Shown here piece after piece: positions 1-8,989 of a stretch of DNA of 64,000 bases. Source of the stretch: Pseudomonas alkylphenolica (GTDB lineage Bacteria > Pseudomonadota > Gammaproteobacteria > Pseudomonadales > Pseudomonadaceae). Made by a program: the position numbers and the translations under genes. The notes beneath the pieces were generated by a model. It was not told the DNA's origin, did not search any database, and worked only from the letters and a program-made list of their open reading frames with translations. The stretch is taken from the NCBI RefSeq assembly GCF_004025535.1, contig NZ_QJRG01000044.1:407814-471813 (forward strand). The letters are read 5' to 3'. The number at the start of each line of letters is the position of its first letter. The first letter of the stretch is position 1.

Positions 1-452
1 GCAATACCGGTGCGATTGCTGACCCGGAAGATATGCGTGTCTACCGCCATTGCCAGTTGCCGGAAGGCGGTGTTGAGCACCACGTTGGCGGTCTTGCGCC
101 CTACGCCTGGCAGAGCTTCGAGTGCCTCGCGGGTTTCGGGCACCTGGCTGCCGTGTTGTTCGATCAGTAGCCGGCAGGTCTCGATGACGTTGCGGGCCTT
201 GCTGTTGTACAAGCCGATGGTCTTTATGTATTGCGAGAGTCCTTCTACGCCCAGTGCGTAGATGGCTTCCGGGGTGTTGGCGACCGGATACAGCTTGGCC
301 GTCGCCTTGTTCACGCTGACGTCGGTAGCCTGGGCCGAAAGAATGACCGAAATCAGCAGCTCGAAGGGGGAGGTATAGGCCAGTTCTGTCTTCGGCTCAG
401 GGTTGTCTTCGTGCAGCCTGCGAAATATTTCCAGGCGTTTGGCAGCATTCAT
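1..452 (-). CDS. nth: Endonuclease III, 3' end cut by window edge
   Basis: DNA glycosylase/AP lyase of base-excision repair that removes oxidised pyrimidines. The reading frame from the ATG at 452 gives a protein starting MNAAKRLEIFRRLHEDNP, with the helix-hairpin-helix LPGVGRKTANVV and the catalytic lysine inside it, followed by the region carrying the conserved Asp (AVDTHIFR). About 150 residues are visible; the C-terminal part with the [4Fe-4S] cysteines lies beyond the left edge. It sits 4 bases after rsxE, the last gene of the rsx cluster, the same order as in E. coli (rsxE-nth), so it is probably co-transcribed. Confidence 0.95.
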   Translation of the reverse strand, partial: MNAAKRLEIFRRLHEDNPEPKTELAYTSPFELLISVILSAQATDVSVNKATAKLYPVANTPEAIYALGVEGLSQYIKTIGLYNSKARNVIETCRLLIEQHGSQVPETREALEALPGVGRKTANVVLNTAFRQLAMAVDTHIFRVSNRTGI

Positions 453-456
453 GGGG

Positions 457-981
457 TCAACGCTTTCCTTGACGGCGAGTGAGGGCGTGCCGCAGGCAAA
501 CCCGGTTGTACAGGGCCAGCAACAGGCCCAACAGAAGCAGCGCACCGGGGAGCAGTGCAACCAGACGAATACTCGCCCAGCCTGCCAACACTTCGCGGCA
601 CGCCCCCAGTGCGACGCACAGGCCGGCGAATGCGCCCAGCCATTGAGCGACGCTTTGCCAGCGGCGTTGTTCGCCTTGTGCGTATTGGAAAACCACGCAT
701 TGTACGGCGATCAACGCCGGATAGGGACTTAGCGACTGATACAACGGCAAGGCCCAGGCACGCAGCCCCAAGTCCAGGCAGGTGGCTAGCATGGCGGCCA
801 ACAACACGCTGGCCACCATCCTGGCGCGGGGCTCCAGCCAGCGCTGCAATGGGTTCAGGAGCAGATGATGAAGGGTAATCAGTGACACGCCAAAAATGGC
901 AATGGCGCACGCACCGAGCAGCGTCTGGGTTGCCCCCAGCATGAGCGCGAGGCTCACTGCAGCCAGCCAGTGTCTATTCAC
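457..981 (-). CDS. rsxE: Rnf/Rsx electron transport complex subunit E (divergent, short)
   Basis: Integral membrane subunit of the Rnf/Rsx complex, 174 residues from a GTG at 981 that overlaps the end of rsxG; E. coli RsxE is over 200. The match is recognisable around YQSLSPYPALIAVQC, which corresponds to YQSLGIFIPLIVTNC in E. coli, so the second cluster cysteine is kept. The first one (E. coli LLGLCP) reads SLALML here and is lost. The C-terminus is also trimmed. Several hydrophobic segments are visible. The start choice is an inference: the frame is open further upstream, but the GTG fits the tight operon spacing. Confidence 0.8.
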   Translation of the reverse strand: MNRHWLAAVSLALMLGATQTLLGACAIAIFGVSLITLHHLLLNPLQRWLEPRARMVASVLLAAMLATCLDLGLRAWALPLYQSLSPYPALIAVQCVVFQYAQGEQRRWQSVAQWLGAFAGLCVALGACREVLAGWASIRLVALLPGALLLLGLLLALYNRVCLRHALTRRQGKR

Positions 982-1591
982 TGTGAGCCTCCCCAAGCAA
1001 GCGCTGGCGGTGATCGTCGAAGTAGCGCAACGCATCGTGTACAGCATTAATGGCTGCACGTGAAGTAACAGTCGCACCTGCCAATTGGTCGAACTGGCCG
1101 CTGTCGCGCTTCAGGGCCCAGCCAGCATCGGGGGTGGTTTGACGGCTCGCGCCATTGAAATGCTCCAGCCAATGGTTACCGGTTTCCACCAGTCTGGCGC
1201 CCAGGCCGGGTGTTTCCTGTTGACGCAGTACGGTGGTGCCGATGACACGTCCCTGGTTGTCGATGGCAATCAGCAGTTCGAGAGGTCCTCCGTAGCCTTG
1301 TGCTTTGCTGTGGAGTACCACGGCCGTGGCCTGCCCGTTCAATGTGGCGCGATAACCCGCTATGAGTTGGCTGTGTGCCAGAGCGGAGTCGTTCAGCACC
1401 AAGGGCGCCTCCAGGGGCTGGTTGTCATAGGATACAGGCGGCAGAACGCCAAGCCAGGTGCGCGCTTTGAGCGTTTGTTGTGCCAGGGTGATCGTGGGCG
1501 CAAACACGTGCTGCCAGGCTACAGCGATACCCACCGTCAACAGAGTGATCAGCAACACTAGCGCGCCACTGCGAACCGTTGTGCGGTTCAT
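974..1591 (-). CDS. rsxG: Rnf/Rsx electron transport complex subunit G
   Basis: Flavoprotein subunit with one N-terminal membrane helix (about residues 9-27) and an extracytoplasmic FMN-binding domain, 205 residues, the usual length. The covalent FMN attachment motif is present near the C-terminus as AGATVTS (family form SGATxT; the last Thr carries the flavin phosphate). The start overlaps the end of rsxD by 4 bases and the end overlaps rsxE, so translation is coupled. Of the cluster's proteins this one looks functionally complete, which argues against the whole locus being dead. Confidence 0.93.
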   Translation of the reverse strand: MNRTTVRSGALVLLITLLTVGIAVAWQHVFAPTITLAQQTLKARTWLGVLPPVSYDNQPLEAPLVLNDSALAHSQLIAGYRATLNGQATAVVLHSKAQGYGGPLELLIAIDNQGRVIGTTVLRQQETPGLGARLVETGNHWLEHFNGASRQTTPDAGWALKRDSGQFDQLAGATVTSRAAINAVHDALRYFDDHRQRLLGEAHSE

Positions 1592-2571
1592 GGGAACACC
1601 GCTTGCCGACGTCCGGCCCAGCGCTCCAGTGCCGGTACACAGAGGTTCATCAGGAGTACCGCGAAGGCGGTACCGTCAGGGTAGTTCCCCCAGGTGCGGA
1701 TCAGGTAGATCAGCAAGCCCATGCCAATGCCGAACACTAGCTTGGCCTGCGGCAATCTGGGTCCGGAGATCGGCTCAGTGGCAATAAAAAATGCCGCCAG
1801 CATGGTTGAGCCGCTGAGCAGGTGCAGCAACGGTGAGCCGTTGGAGTCGGAGCCCGAGCCGTTCCAGCATACAAGGCTGATCACAAACAGGCTTGCAAGC
1901 AAGCCGACCGGCGCGTGCCAGCTGATGATCTTGCGCTGCAGCAGCAGTAGACCGCCCAATAGAAAAGCCAGGTTGACCCATTCGCCGCCTTTGCCGCCGT
2001 AGTGGCCAAAGCCTGGATGACTGGCGAACAGTTCGTCCAGGGTCAGGCTGCGATTGTTGCGCAAGCCGTCAAGGATGGTCGCCTGGGCCCAGGCGTCCGG
2101 TTGCTCGCTGCTCAGGCCAAAGACGTGCTGCAGGCTGGTGGCGAGATCGAGCAATTGCGCGCCGGGCCATTGGGTCATGTGCTGCGGGAAAGTCAGCAGG
2201 ACTGCGGCATAGCCCAGCATGGCCGGGTTGAACAGGTTTTTACCCACGCCGCCGTAGAGATGTTTGCCTACGGCGATGGCGCTTGCCGTAGCGATTACCG
2301 GGACCCACCAGGGGGCATAGGCGGGGAGCGCGGCAGCCAGCAGGGTGGCGCTGACCAGTGCGCTGCCATCATTGAGCGAGGCGAGAACCGGCTGGCGCTG
2401 AAGTTTGAGCAGCAGGGCTTCACTTGCCAGGGCGGTGGTCACACAGAGCAGCAACGAGAACAGCAGCCCCCAGCCATGTTGCCAAAGCAGTGTCAGTACG
2501 CCCGGCAGGCAGGCCAGCAGCACCAGCATCATGCTGCTGCGCAGGCGATCCTGGGGGTCAGTGGCTGGCAT
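1588..2571 (-). CDS. rsxD: Rnf/Rsx electron transport complex subunit D
   Basis: Polytopic membrane subunit, 327 residues from the ATG at 2571 ([10 protein letters not shown]), which overlaps the end of rsxB by 14 bases. The frame stays open upstream inside rsxB, but E. coli RsxD aligns from about this start. The covalent-FMN threonine motif appears to be kept: [10 protein letters not shown] against SQATPLDTFK in E. coli. Other shared blocks are [20 protein letters not shown] and [13 protein letters not shown]. In E. coli the gene before it is rsxC; here rsxB directly precedes it. Confidence 0.93.
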   Translation of the reverse strand: MPATDPQDRLRSSMMLVLLACLPGVLTLLWQHGWGLLFSLLLCVTTALASEALLLKLQRQPVLASLNDGSALVSATLLAAALPAYAPWWVPVIATASAIAVGKHLYGGVGKNLFNPAMLGYAAVLLTFPQHMTQWPGAQLLDLATSLQHVFGLSSEQPDAWAQATILDGLRNNRSLTLDELFASHPGFGHYGGKGGEWVNLAFLLGGLLLLQRKIISWHAPVGLLASLFVISLVCWNGSGSDSNGSPLLHLLSGSTMLAAFFIATEPISGPRLPQAKLVFGIGMGLLIYLIRTWGNYPDGTAFAVLLMNLCVPALERWAGRRQAVFP

Positions 2572-3406
2572 CGGCACTGACCGGTTGCAAGGCTTGCAGG
2601 TGCGCCTGGGCGATTTGCGCCTCCTGCTCAAGTTCCACCAGTTGTACTCGCTGGGCATCGGTGGGTGTCTCGCCGAAGGCGCTTCTAGCTTTGCTGAGCT
2701 GTGCTCGACTCATGGCCGCCGCAATCTTGGCTTTTTTCAAGGCGGCGTCTGCGGCGGCTGCTTTCTGGGCCTTGACCCGCTCGATGGCGGCTTTGATTGG
2801 GTCATCGCTGACCGTTGTCTGGCTGCTGGCGGTCGGGGTTCGTTGGGTACGAATTGCACGCTCGGCCTGTTTACGTGTTTCATCGCGCTGCAGGCGGTTG
2901 TTGCGTGACTCGAAGCGGCGCCGTGCATGATTGCGTTTGTGGCTGCGTGCCGCCAGGGCCTCTGCGTCTGTGGCCATGCCACCGACAATTGGCACGATGT
3001 TGCTATTGGCTCCTAGCGGTAGCAGGTCGATGCAGTCCACCGGGCAGGGCGCTACGCACAGGTCGCAGCCTGTGCATTCGGCGCGGATCACCGTGTGCAT
3101 CAATTTGGCTGCGCCGACAATTGCATCCACCGGGCAGGCCTGAATGCATTTTGTACATCCGATGCATTCGGCTTCGCGGATGTAGGCAACCTGAGGGGGT
3201 GCGCTGCCGCGTTCGGGGTCCAAGGTGATGATTGGCACATGCAGTAGCGCAGCCAGGGCGGCGATGGTCTCGCTGCCACCGGGAGGACATTTATTGATCG
3301 CCTCGCCCTTGGCCAAACCCTCAGCATAGGGTTTGCAGCCCGGGTGGCCACACTTGCCGCACTGGGTCTGCGGTAGCAGGGCGTCGATGCGTTGAATCAG
3401 ACTCAT
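2558..3406 (-). CDS. rsxB: Rnf/Rsx ferredoxin-like subunit B with RnfC-like tail
   Basis: Iron-sulphur subunit, 282 residues. It has the N-terminal four-cysteine cluster motif (CGKCGHPGC plus a later Cys) followed by two [4Fe-4S] ferredoxin motifs, [12 protein letters not shown] and [12 protein letters not shown]. Two things are odd. The protein begins at the point equivalent to E. coli residue about 39, so the N-terminal membrane anchor is missing. And after the ferredoxin domain there is a basic, alanine-rich tail of about 120 residues (for example [21 protein letters not shown]) resembling the repetitive C-terminus of RnfC/RsxC, whose gene is absent. Start overlaps the end of rsxA by 4 bases. 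Confidence 0.92.
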   Translation of the reverse strand: MSLIQRIDALLPQTQCGKCGHPGCKPYAEGLAKGEAINKCPPGGSETIAALAALLHVPIITLDPERGSAPPQVAYIREAECIGCTKCIQACPVDAIVGAAKLMHTVIRAECTGCDLCVAPCPVDCIDLLPLGANSNIVPIVGGMATDAEALAARSHKRNHARRRFESRNNRLQRDETRKQAERAIRTQRTPTASSQTTVSDDPIKAAIERVKAQKAAAADAALKKAKIAAAMSRAQLSKARSAFGETPTDAQRVQLVELEQEAQIAQAHLQALQPVSADASH

Positions 3407-3984
3407 GATGTAAATAATCCGTTGAAGCCGAGAAACGCCAAGGCCATTACGCCGGCCCCGATCAATGCGATCGGCCAGCCACGAAAACTCTCGGCAATAG
3501 CTTCATTATCGCTGCGTTCAAGCAGGTCGGCGAACAGCCCCAGCGCCAGCCAGAAACCCAGGCCTGCACCCAGGCTCCAGGCCAGGGTTTGCAGCGCACC
3601 GTAACCGCCTTCAGTGACCTGCAAAGTCAGCCCGAGCACTGCCACATTACTCAGCAACAAGGGCATCAAACCGTTAAAGGGCAGGGTGGGAACTGCGCGC
3701 GAGAGCAGGCCAAGCAGTGGCTCGATCAGCACGACACACAAGGGCAGAAAAACGAACAGGCGAAGGTATTCAAGTTGCAAGGGGTGCAAGGCGTACAGGT
3801 AAATCAATCGGCCCAGGTTACAGGTCACCACCAGTAATGTGAGCGTTGCCAGGCCCAGCGCATGAAGTCGACGGCGGTCGCAGTCCTTGGAAACGTTCAG
3901 GACCGGGTCGATGGCCAGTCCCTGGTGCAGGACCAGGTTGTTGATCAGCGCGGCGCTGATCAGGGCCAGGATGAATTCGCTCAT
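3403..3984 (-). CDS. rsxA: Rnf/Rsx electron transport complex subunit A (cluster cysteines lost)
   Basis: Six-helix membrane subunit, 193 residues from the ATG at 3984, the same length as E. coli RsxA. Alignment by eye is clear at the start ([19 protein letters not shown] against LLLFVGTVLVNNFVL) and end ([20 protein letters not shown]). At the two positions where RsxA has cysteines for the [2Fe-2S] cluster shared with RsxE, this protein has Asp ([10 protein letters not shown] against GLCPFMGVSK) and Val ([11 protein letters not shown] against LITTNCAVLGV). An ATG 12 bases upstream is an alternative start. First gene of the leftward cluster, about 90 bases downstream of metG and possibly read through from it. 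Confidence 0.88.
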   Translation of the reverse strand: MSEFILALISAALINNLVLHQGLAIDPVLNVSKDCDRRRLHALGLATLTLLVVTCNLGRLIYLYALHPLQLEYLRLFVFLPLCVVLIEPLLGLLSRAVPTLPFNGLMPLLLSNVAVLGLTLQVTEGGYGALQTLAWSLGAGLGFWLALGLFADLLERSDNEAIAESFRGWPIALIGAGVMALAFLGFNGLFTS

Positions 3985-4042
3985 GGAGGTGCACATTGCC
4001 AGGGCTGTTCGCCATTATCCGGCAATGACGCGAGGATGAGAA

Positions 4043-4068
4043 CGCCCCGGACGCAATTGTCCGGGGCG
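4043..4068 (-). terminator. Stem-loop after metG
   Basis: A perfect 10-base inverted repeat, CGCCCCGGAC / GTCCGGGGCG with a 6-base loop, starts 7 bases past the metG stop. The T-run on the leftward strand is poor (TTCTCATCC), so it may only partly stop transcription into rsxA. Confidence 0.6.
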
Positions 4069-4074
4069 AGAGGC

Positions 4075-6114
4075 TTACTTGATGCGCTGACCTGGCTTGG
4101 CGCCGCTGTCAGGGCTGAGCAGGTAGATTTCTTCACCGCCAGGGCCGGCGGCCATGACCATGCCTTCGGATACGCCAAAGCGCATTTTGCGCGGCTTGAG
4201 GTTGGCGATCATCATGGTCAGGCGACCTTCGAGCTTGGCCGGGTCCGGGTAGGCCGACTTGATGCCGGAGAACACGTTGCGCTGTTCGTCACCGATATCC
4301 AGGGTCAGGCGCAGCAGCTTGTCAGCACCTTCAACCGCTTCGGCTTTGAGGATCAGGGCTACACGCAGGTCGACGGCGGCAAAGGTGTCGAAGTCGATTT
4401 CGGCCGACAGCGGGTCCTTGGTCAGTTCGCCATTGCCGGTGGCCACGGAAGTCTGGCTGGCAGCCAGGTCTTCCTTGCTGGCGGCGACCATGGCCTCGAC
4501 CTTGGCAGGCTCGATACGGTTCATCAGCGCCTTGAACGGGTTCAACTTGTGGTTGGTCAGGCGTGTCTGGTGGTCGTTCCAGGTCAGCGGGGCGACGTTG
4601 AGGAATGCCTCGGCGTCGGCGGCCAGCAATGGCAGTACCGGCTTGAGGAAAATCACCAGTTGGCGGAACAGGTTGATGCCCTGGGCGCAGATCGCCTGGA
4701 CTTCGTCCTGCTTGCCTTCCTGCTTGGCCAGCGACCACGGCGCCTTGTCGGCGATCCAGGCGTTGGCGCGGTCGGCCAGGCCCATGATTTCACGCATGGC
4801 ACGGGCAAAGTCGCGGCCTTCGTAGGCTTCAGCGATGCCCGGTGCAGCAGCGAGGAAGGCTTCGGTCAGTTCTGGCGCGGCATCGCCGTCAACCATCACG
4901 CCGTCGTTGCCTTTGTGGATGAAGCCGGCGCAGCGGCTGGCAATGTTGACCACTTTACCGACCAGGTCGGAGTTGACCTTCTGCACGAAGTCTTCGAGGT
5001 TCAGGTCGAGGTCGTCGACGCCACGGCCGAGCTTGGAGGCGTAGTAGTAACGCAGGTATTCCGGTGCCAGGTGGTCCAGGTAGGTGCGGGCCTTGATGAA
5101 AGTGCCGCGTGACTTGGACATTTTCGAACCGTTGACCGTCAGGTAGCCGTGCACGTTGATGCCGGTCGGCTTGCGGAAGCCGGCGCCTTCGAGCATGGCA
5201 GGCCAGAACAGGGCGTGGAAGTTGACGATGTCCTTGCCGATGAAGTGGTACAGCTCGGCCTTGGAGTCCTTGTTCCAGAACGCGTCGAAGTCCAGCTCGG
5301 GACGACGGGCGCAGAGGTTCTTGAAGCTGGCCATGTAGCCGATTGGCGCATCGAGCCACACATAGAAATACTTGCCCGGCTCATCAGGGATCTCGAAACC
5401 GAAGTATGGCGCATCACGGGAAATGTCCCATTCCTGCAGGCCGGCATCCAGCCACTCGGCGATCTTGTTGGCCACGGCGTCCTGCAGGGTGCCGCTGCGG
5501 GTCCACTGCTGGAGCATGGCCTGGAAGTCGGGCAGCTTGAAGAAGAAGTGTTGGGAATCCTTGAGCACCGGGGTGGCGCCGGAAATCGCCGACTTGGGGT
5601 TCTTCAGCTCGGTCGGGGCATAGGTGGCGCCGCATTTTTCACAGTTGTCGCCGTATTGATCCTCTGCCGCACACTTGGGGCAGGTGCCCTTGATGAAGCG
5701 GTCGGCCAGGAACATTTTCTTGTCCGGGTCGAAATACTGGGTGATCGAGCGGGTGGCAATGTGCCCGGCGTCGCGCAGCTTGAGGTAGATCTGGTTCGAC
5801 AACTCTCGGTTTTCTTCGGCGTGGGTCGAGTGGAAGTTGTCGAACTCGACCAGGAAGTCGGCGAAGTCGCCGCTATGCTCAGCCTGAACGGCGGCAATCA
5901 GCTGCTCGGGGGTAATGCCTTCCTTTTCGGCGCGCAGCATGATGGCCGAGCCGTGGGCGTCGTCGGCACAGACATACACGCACTGGTTGCCGCGTAGTTT
6001 CTGGAAGCGCACCCACATGTCTGTCTGGACGTACTCGAGCATATGGCCAAGGTGAATGGAACCATTGGCATAGGGCAGGGCGCTGGTGACGAGAATCTGA
6101 CGTGGCTCGGACAT
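4075..6114 (-). CDS. metG: Methionyl-tRNA synthetase
   Basis: Charges tRNA-Met with methionine in the cytoplasm. 679 residues, the length of the long bacterial form. Visible parts: the class I signature [14 protein letters not shown] near the N-terminus (HIGH motif as HLGH), the zinc-binding knuckle CPKC...CEKC around residues 145-160, the KMSKS loop ([11 protein letters not shown]) in the middle, and a C-terminal EMAP/Trbp111-type tRNA-binding domain of about 100 residues ([20 protein letters not shown]) that makes the enzyme dimeric. It is divergent from apbC with 156 bases between the two starts. Confidence 0.98.
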   Translation of the reverse strand: MSEPRQILVTSALPYANGSIHLGHMLEYVQTDMWVRFQKLRGNQCVYVCADDAHGSAIMLRAEKEGITPEQLIAAVQAEHSGDFADFLVEFDNFHSTHAEENRELSNQIYLKLRDAGHIATRSITQYFDPDKKMFLADRFIKGTCPKCAAEDQYGDNCEKCGATYAPTELKNPKSAISGATPVLKDSQHFFFKLPDFQAMLQQWTRSGTLQDAVANKIAEWLDAGLQEWDISRDAPYFGFEIPDEPGKYFYVWLDAPIGYMASFKNLCARRPELDFDAFWNKDSKAELYHFIGKDIVNFHALFWPAMLEGAGFRKPTGINVHGYLTVNGSKMSKSRGTFIKARTYLDHLAPEYLRYYYASKLGRGVDDLDLNLEDFVQKVNSDLVGKVVNIASRCAGFIHKGNDGVMVDGDAAPELTEAFLAAAPGIAEAYEGRDFARAMREIMGLADRANAWIADKAPWSLAKQEGKQDEVQAICAQGINLFRQLVIFLKPVLPLLAADAEAFLNVAPLTWNDHQTRLTNHKLNPFKALMNRIEPAKVEAMVAASKEDLAASQTSVATGNGELTKDPLSAEIDFDTFAAVDLRVALILKAEAVEGADKLLRLTLDIGDEQRNVFSGIKSAYPDPAKLEGRLTMMIANLKPRKMRFGVSEGMVMAAGPGGEEIYLLSPDSGAKPGQRIK

Positions 6115-6270
6115 GGGGGCTCGGCTACTTTTTTCGGCTACTAGAGATGAAACGGTGATCGGCCACTATAAAACGCCGGGAAATTTATTTCACCCCATGG
6201 ACGTAACTCCGGTTGTCTTGCGGGTTAGCATAGTGGTCTGTTTTGCTCAGTCTTTATCACGGGAGTCTCC

Positions 6271-7365
6271 ATGAGTGCCGTCACTCGCGCCGCCGTCGAA
6301 GCCGTTCTTCGCCAATACACCGATCCTTACCTGAACCAGGATCCGGTCAGTGCCGGCTGTGTGCAGGCCATTGATATCCAGGGGGCACGGGTCAATGTCC
6401 AGCTGCAGCTGGGTTATGCCGCCGGCCTGTTCAAGAATGGCTGGGCCCAGGTGCTGCAAACGGCCATCGAAGGTATCGACGGCGTGGACGCGGCGCGGGT
6501 CGAGATCGATTGCGTGATCGCTGCGCACAAGTCCCAGGCGCAGATCCCGGGTATGGCCAACGTCAAGAACATCATTGCCGTGGCCTCAGGCAAGGGCGGC
6601 GTGGGCAAGTCCACGACCGCTGCCAACCTGGCCCTGGCGCTGGCCCGCGAAGGGGCTCGGGTGGGCATTCTCGATGCCGACATCTATGGCCCGAGCCAGG
6701 GGGTGATGTTTGGTATCCCCGAGCGCACCCGACCACAGGTACGTGATCAGAAATGGTTCGTGCCGCTCAAGGCGCATGGTGTGGAAGTCATGTCCATGGC
6801 GTTCCTGACCGATGACAACACGCCGATGGTCTGGCGTGGGCCGATGGTCTCCGGTGCCCTGCTGCAGCTGGTGACACAGACCGCCTGGGACAACCTCGAC
6901 TATCTGGTGATCGATATGCCGCCGGGAACGGGTGATATCCAGCTGACCCTGGCGCAAAAAGTCCCGGTGGCCGGCTCAGTGATCGTCACCACTCCTCAGG
7001 ACCTGGCACTGATTGACGCCAAGAAAGGCGTGGAGATGTTCCGCAAGGTCAACATCCCAGTACTGGGTGTAGTCGAGAACATGGCTGTGCACATCTGTTC
7101 GAACTGCGGCCATGCCGAACACCTGTTTGGTGAGGGCGGCGGTGAAAAGCTGGCCTCCCAGTACGGGGTGGAACTGCTGGCCTCGCTACCGTTGTCGATG
7201 CTGATTCGCGAGCAGGCCGACAGCGGTAAGCCGACAGCCATCGCCGAGCCGGAAAGCCAGATTGCCATGGTCTATCAGGAGCTGGCCCGCCAGGTGGGTG
7301 CGCGGATCGTGTTGCAAGAGGCCGCTACGCCGGCGATGCCTAATATCACCATCAGCGAAGACTGA
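6271..7365 (+). CDS. apbC: Iron-sulphur cluster carrier protein ApbC/Mrp
   Basis: P-loop ATPase that carries and delivers [4Fe-4S] clusters to target proteins. 364 residues. Order: an N-terminal MIP18/DUF59 domain (about 1-90), then the deviant Walker A of the MinD/Mrp class (ASGKGGVGKSTTAANLAL, near residue 110), and the cluster-binding CxxC motif (HICSNCGHAEHLFG, near 270-283). A good Shine-Dalgarno (GGGAGT) lies just before the ATG. Divergent from metG, an arrangement common in Pseudomonas. Confidence 0.96.
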   Translation: MSAVTRAAVEAVLRQYTDPYLNQDPVSAGCVQAIDIQGARVNVQLQLGYAAGLFKNGWAQVLQTAIEGIDGVDAARVEIDCVIAAHKSQAQIPGMANVKNIIAVASGKGGVGKSTTAANLALALAREGARVGILDADIYGPSQGVMFGIPERTRPQVRDQKWFVPLKAHGVEVMSMAFLTDDNTPMVWRGPMVSGALLQLVTQTAWDNLDYLVIDMPPGTGDIQLTLAQKVPVAGSVIVTTPQDLALIDAKKGVEMFRKVNIPVLGVVENMAVHICSNCGHAEHLFGEGGGEKLASQYGVELLASLPLSMLIREQADSGKPTAIAEPESQIAMVYQELARQVGARIVLQEAATPAMPNITISED

Positions 7366-7374
7366 TAGGGCTCA

Positions 7375-7429
7375 TTCGCGGGTAAACCCGCTCCTACAAC
7401 ATCCCTGTAGGAGCGGGTTTACCCGCGAA
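7375..7429. repeat. REP palindrome pair (P. putida type)
   Basis: A perfect 24-base inverted repeat with a 7-base spacer, each arm reading TTCGCGGGTAAACCCGCTCC plus TACA. This is the repetitive extragenic palindrome that P. putida genomes carry in hundreds of copies. It lies 10 bases after the apbC stop, where it could stabilise the 3' end of the message. Confidence 0.85.
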
Positions 7430-7442
7430 GTTTTCCCAGGGC

Positions 7443-7473
7443 AAAAAAAAGCCCCGCCTGTTAAGGGCGGGGC
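7443..7473 (-). terminator. Rho-independent terminator of the cold-shock gene
   Basis: Stem GCCCCGCC / GGCGGGGC with a 7-base loop and a run of eight T on the leftward strand. It starts about 25 bases after the cold-shock stop codon. On the rightward strand the T-run is broken (CTTTCTTC), so it may also weakly stop apbC. Confidence 0.9.
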
Positions 7474-7497
7474 TTTCTTCAAGCTGTAAAGCAGAAG

Positions 7498-7707
7498 TTA
7501 GATAACTTCTACTTCCTCAGCCTGCATGCCTTTCTGACCGCGAGTAGCGATGAAAGAAACCTGTTGGCCTTCTTTCAGGCTTTTGAAGCCGTCAGCTTTG
7601 ATGGCTTTGAAGTGTACGAACAGGTCGTCACCGGATTGTGGGGTGATGAAGCCGAAGCCTTTTTCATCGTTGAACCACTTAACGGTACCGGTTTGGCGAT
7701 TGGACAT
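7498..7707 (-). CDS. Cold-shock domain protein (CspA family)
   Basis: Single-stranded nucleic-acid-binding protein of 69 residues, the usual length. It forms one five-strand OB fold with the RNP1 motif KGFGFI and the RNP2 motif LFVHF. Such proteins act as RNA chaperones; some are cold-induced, others constitutive, and the sequence does not tell which. The upstream non-coding stretch of about 350 bases would allow the long 5' leader typical of csp messages. Start has AGGAGA upstream. Confidence 0.95.
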   Translation of the reverse strand: MSNRQTGTVKWFNDEKGFGFITPQSGDDLFVHFKAIKADGFKSLKEGQQVSFIATRGQKGMQAEEVEVI

Positions 7708-8058
7708 GGTCTGTCTCCTTGGACAAAGTTAACTACGACTCAGGAAACGCCCTGGCCGAGACTGAGTGCAAAGAGGCAGAAAATTCATGAAGATGGGTTG
7801 ATCGAAATCTTGCATCAGGTAGATATTCTCAGTGACACGTGCAGCACAGTGGCGTCACCATAACCGTTTTTCCAGAACGTGCCAATGGTCTTGTTGAGCT
7901 TTCGCGCAAATCATGACTGACGGTGCTACCGGTCGGCCGCAAAGCCCCGTGATACGTGGATTCGACGCGTGACGGCGGATGGAACTTTGAACCAGGCGCC
8001 AGGCCCGGTAAGATGCGCCACAGATATTTTTCACCTCGCTACTTTCAGGACACCCGCC
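7708..8058. other. Non-coding stretch between csp and dcd
   Basis: 351 bases with divergent starts at both ends. It must hold the csp promoter and leader (leftward) and the dcd promoter (rightward). I see no convincing -35/-10 pair, terminator or RNA gene. A weak Anr-like half (TTGATCGAAATCTT, 7798-7811) was considered and rejected. Confidence 0.5.
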
Positions 8059-8625
8059 ATGAGCATCAAATCGGACAAGTGGATTCGCCGCATGGCGCAG
8101 GAACACGGCATGATCGAGCCGTTCGTCGAACGCCAGGTGCGTGGCGAGAGCGATAACCGGCTGATTTCCTTCGGTGTATCAAGCTACGGCTACGACGTGC
8201 GCTGCGCCGACGAGTTCAAGGTGTTCACCAATATCAACTCGGCGACCGTCGATCCGAAAAACTTCGACGCGGGCAGCTTTGTCGATGTCAAAAGCGACGT
8301 CTGCATCATTCCGCCCAACTCCTTCGCCCTGGCCCGCACCGTCGAGTACTTCCGCATTCCGCGCAACGTCCTGACCATCTGCCTGGGCAAAAGCACCTAC
8401 GCCCGCTGCGGCATCATCGTCAACGTGACCCCGCTTGAGCCAGAGTGGGAAGGCCACGTTACCCTGGAGTTCTCCAACACCACCACCTTGCCGGCGAAAA
8501 TCTACGCCAACGAAGGCGTGGCACAGATGCTCTTCCTCGAATCCGATGAAGAGTGTGAGGTGTCCTACAAGGATCGTGGTGGTAAATACCAGGGGCAGCG
8601 CGGCGTCACCCTGCCTCGCACGTGA
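8059..8625 (+). CDS. dcd: dCTP deaminase
   Basis: Deaminates dCTP to dUTP, feeding dTMP synthesis. 188 residues, the same length as other Pseudomonas Dcd proteins. Conserved blocks: [13 protein letters not shown] near the N-terminus, the active-site region [20 protein letters not shown], and [13 protein letters not shown] with the catalytic Glu. The ATG at 8059 was chosen because [13 protein letters not shown] is the family N-terminus; the frame is open further upstream but nothing there is conserved. Next to apbC and metG as commonly seen in Pseudomonas. Confidence 0.97.
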   Translation: MSIKSDKWIRRMAQEHGMIEPFVERQVRGESDNRLISFGVSSYGYDVRCADEFKVFTNINSATVDPKNFDAGSFVDVKSDVCIIPPNSFALARTVEYFRIPRNVLTICLGKSTYARCGIIVNVTPLEPEWEGHVTLEFSNTTTLPAKIYANEGVAQMLFLESDEECEVSYKDRGGKYQGQRGVTLPRT

Positions 8626-8724
8626 GCCGACAAAACGCGGGAATTCCTCGCCGCTTGTAGACTCCAATGCAGTGAACCGTTTCGCCAGGCAACAGGCCTG
8701 GCGAACCTCACCCAGGAGTCGTCC

Positions 8725-8958
8725 ATGAAACTCGACCCGAGCATCAGCGCCAAACTGGCCGTGTTGCAGCCCAATCATGTCGGGGTGCTGGCCTGGTCGC
8801 TACTGGCTCATCCGCATCCCCACAGCATCCACGCTGGCGGTGTACCCGGTCAGCCTGACCCCGATACCCCTGATCAGCCACCTCCGGGCGAAGGGCAGCC
8901 GATGGAACCGGGCGAACCCACCTTGCCAGACGAGCCACCTCCGGCGCCTGTGGCCTGA
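8725..8958 (+). CDS. Proline-rich small hypothetical protein
   Basis: 77 residues. The first 35 residues form a mixed segment (MKLDPSISAKLAVLQPNHVG) ending in a His/Pro stretch PHPHSIHAGG. The remaining half is almost entirely Pro, Gly, Asp and Glu (for example PDPDTPDQPPPGEGQP) and must be disordered. No signal peptide or membrane helix. A clear CAGGAGT Shine-Dalgarno six bases before the ATG supports translation. No function recognised; the gene is about 100 bases after dcd and could share its message. Confidence 0.65.
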   Translation: MKLDPSISAKLAVLQPNHVGVLAWSLLAHPHPHSIHAGGVPGQPDPDTPDQPPPGEGQPMEPGEPTLPDEPPPAPVA

Positions 8959-8989
8959 AGCTCATGCGTGTAGCGTTGAGAGTGGCGGC

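Noticed and set aside
3862..5112. Long open frame of 416 codons on the + strand antisense to metG
   Set aside because: It mirrors the codon pattern of metG and has no family motif; long antisense frames are common in GC-rich genomes.
7798..7811. Anr-like box TTGATCGAAATCTT upstream of dcd and csp
   Set aside because: Only 8 of 10 consensus bases, and no -10 box at the right distance on either strand.
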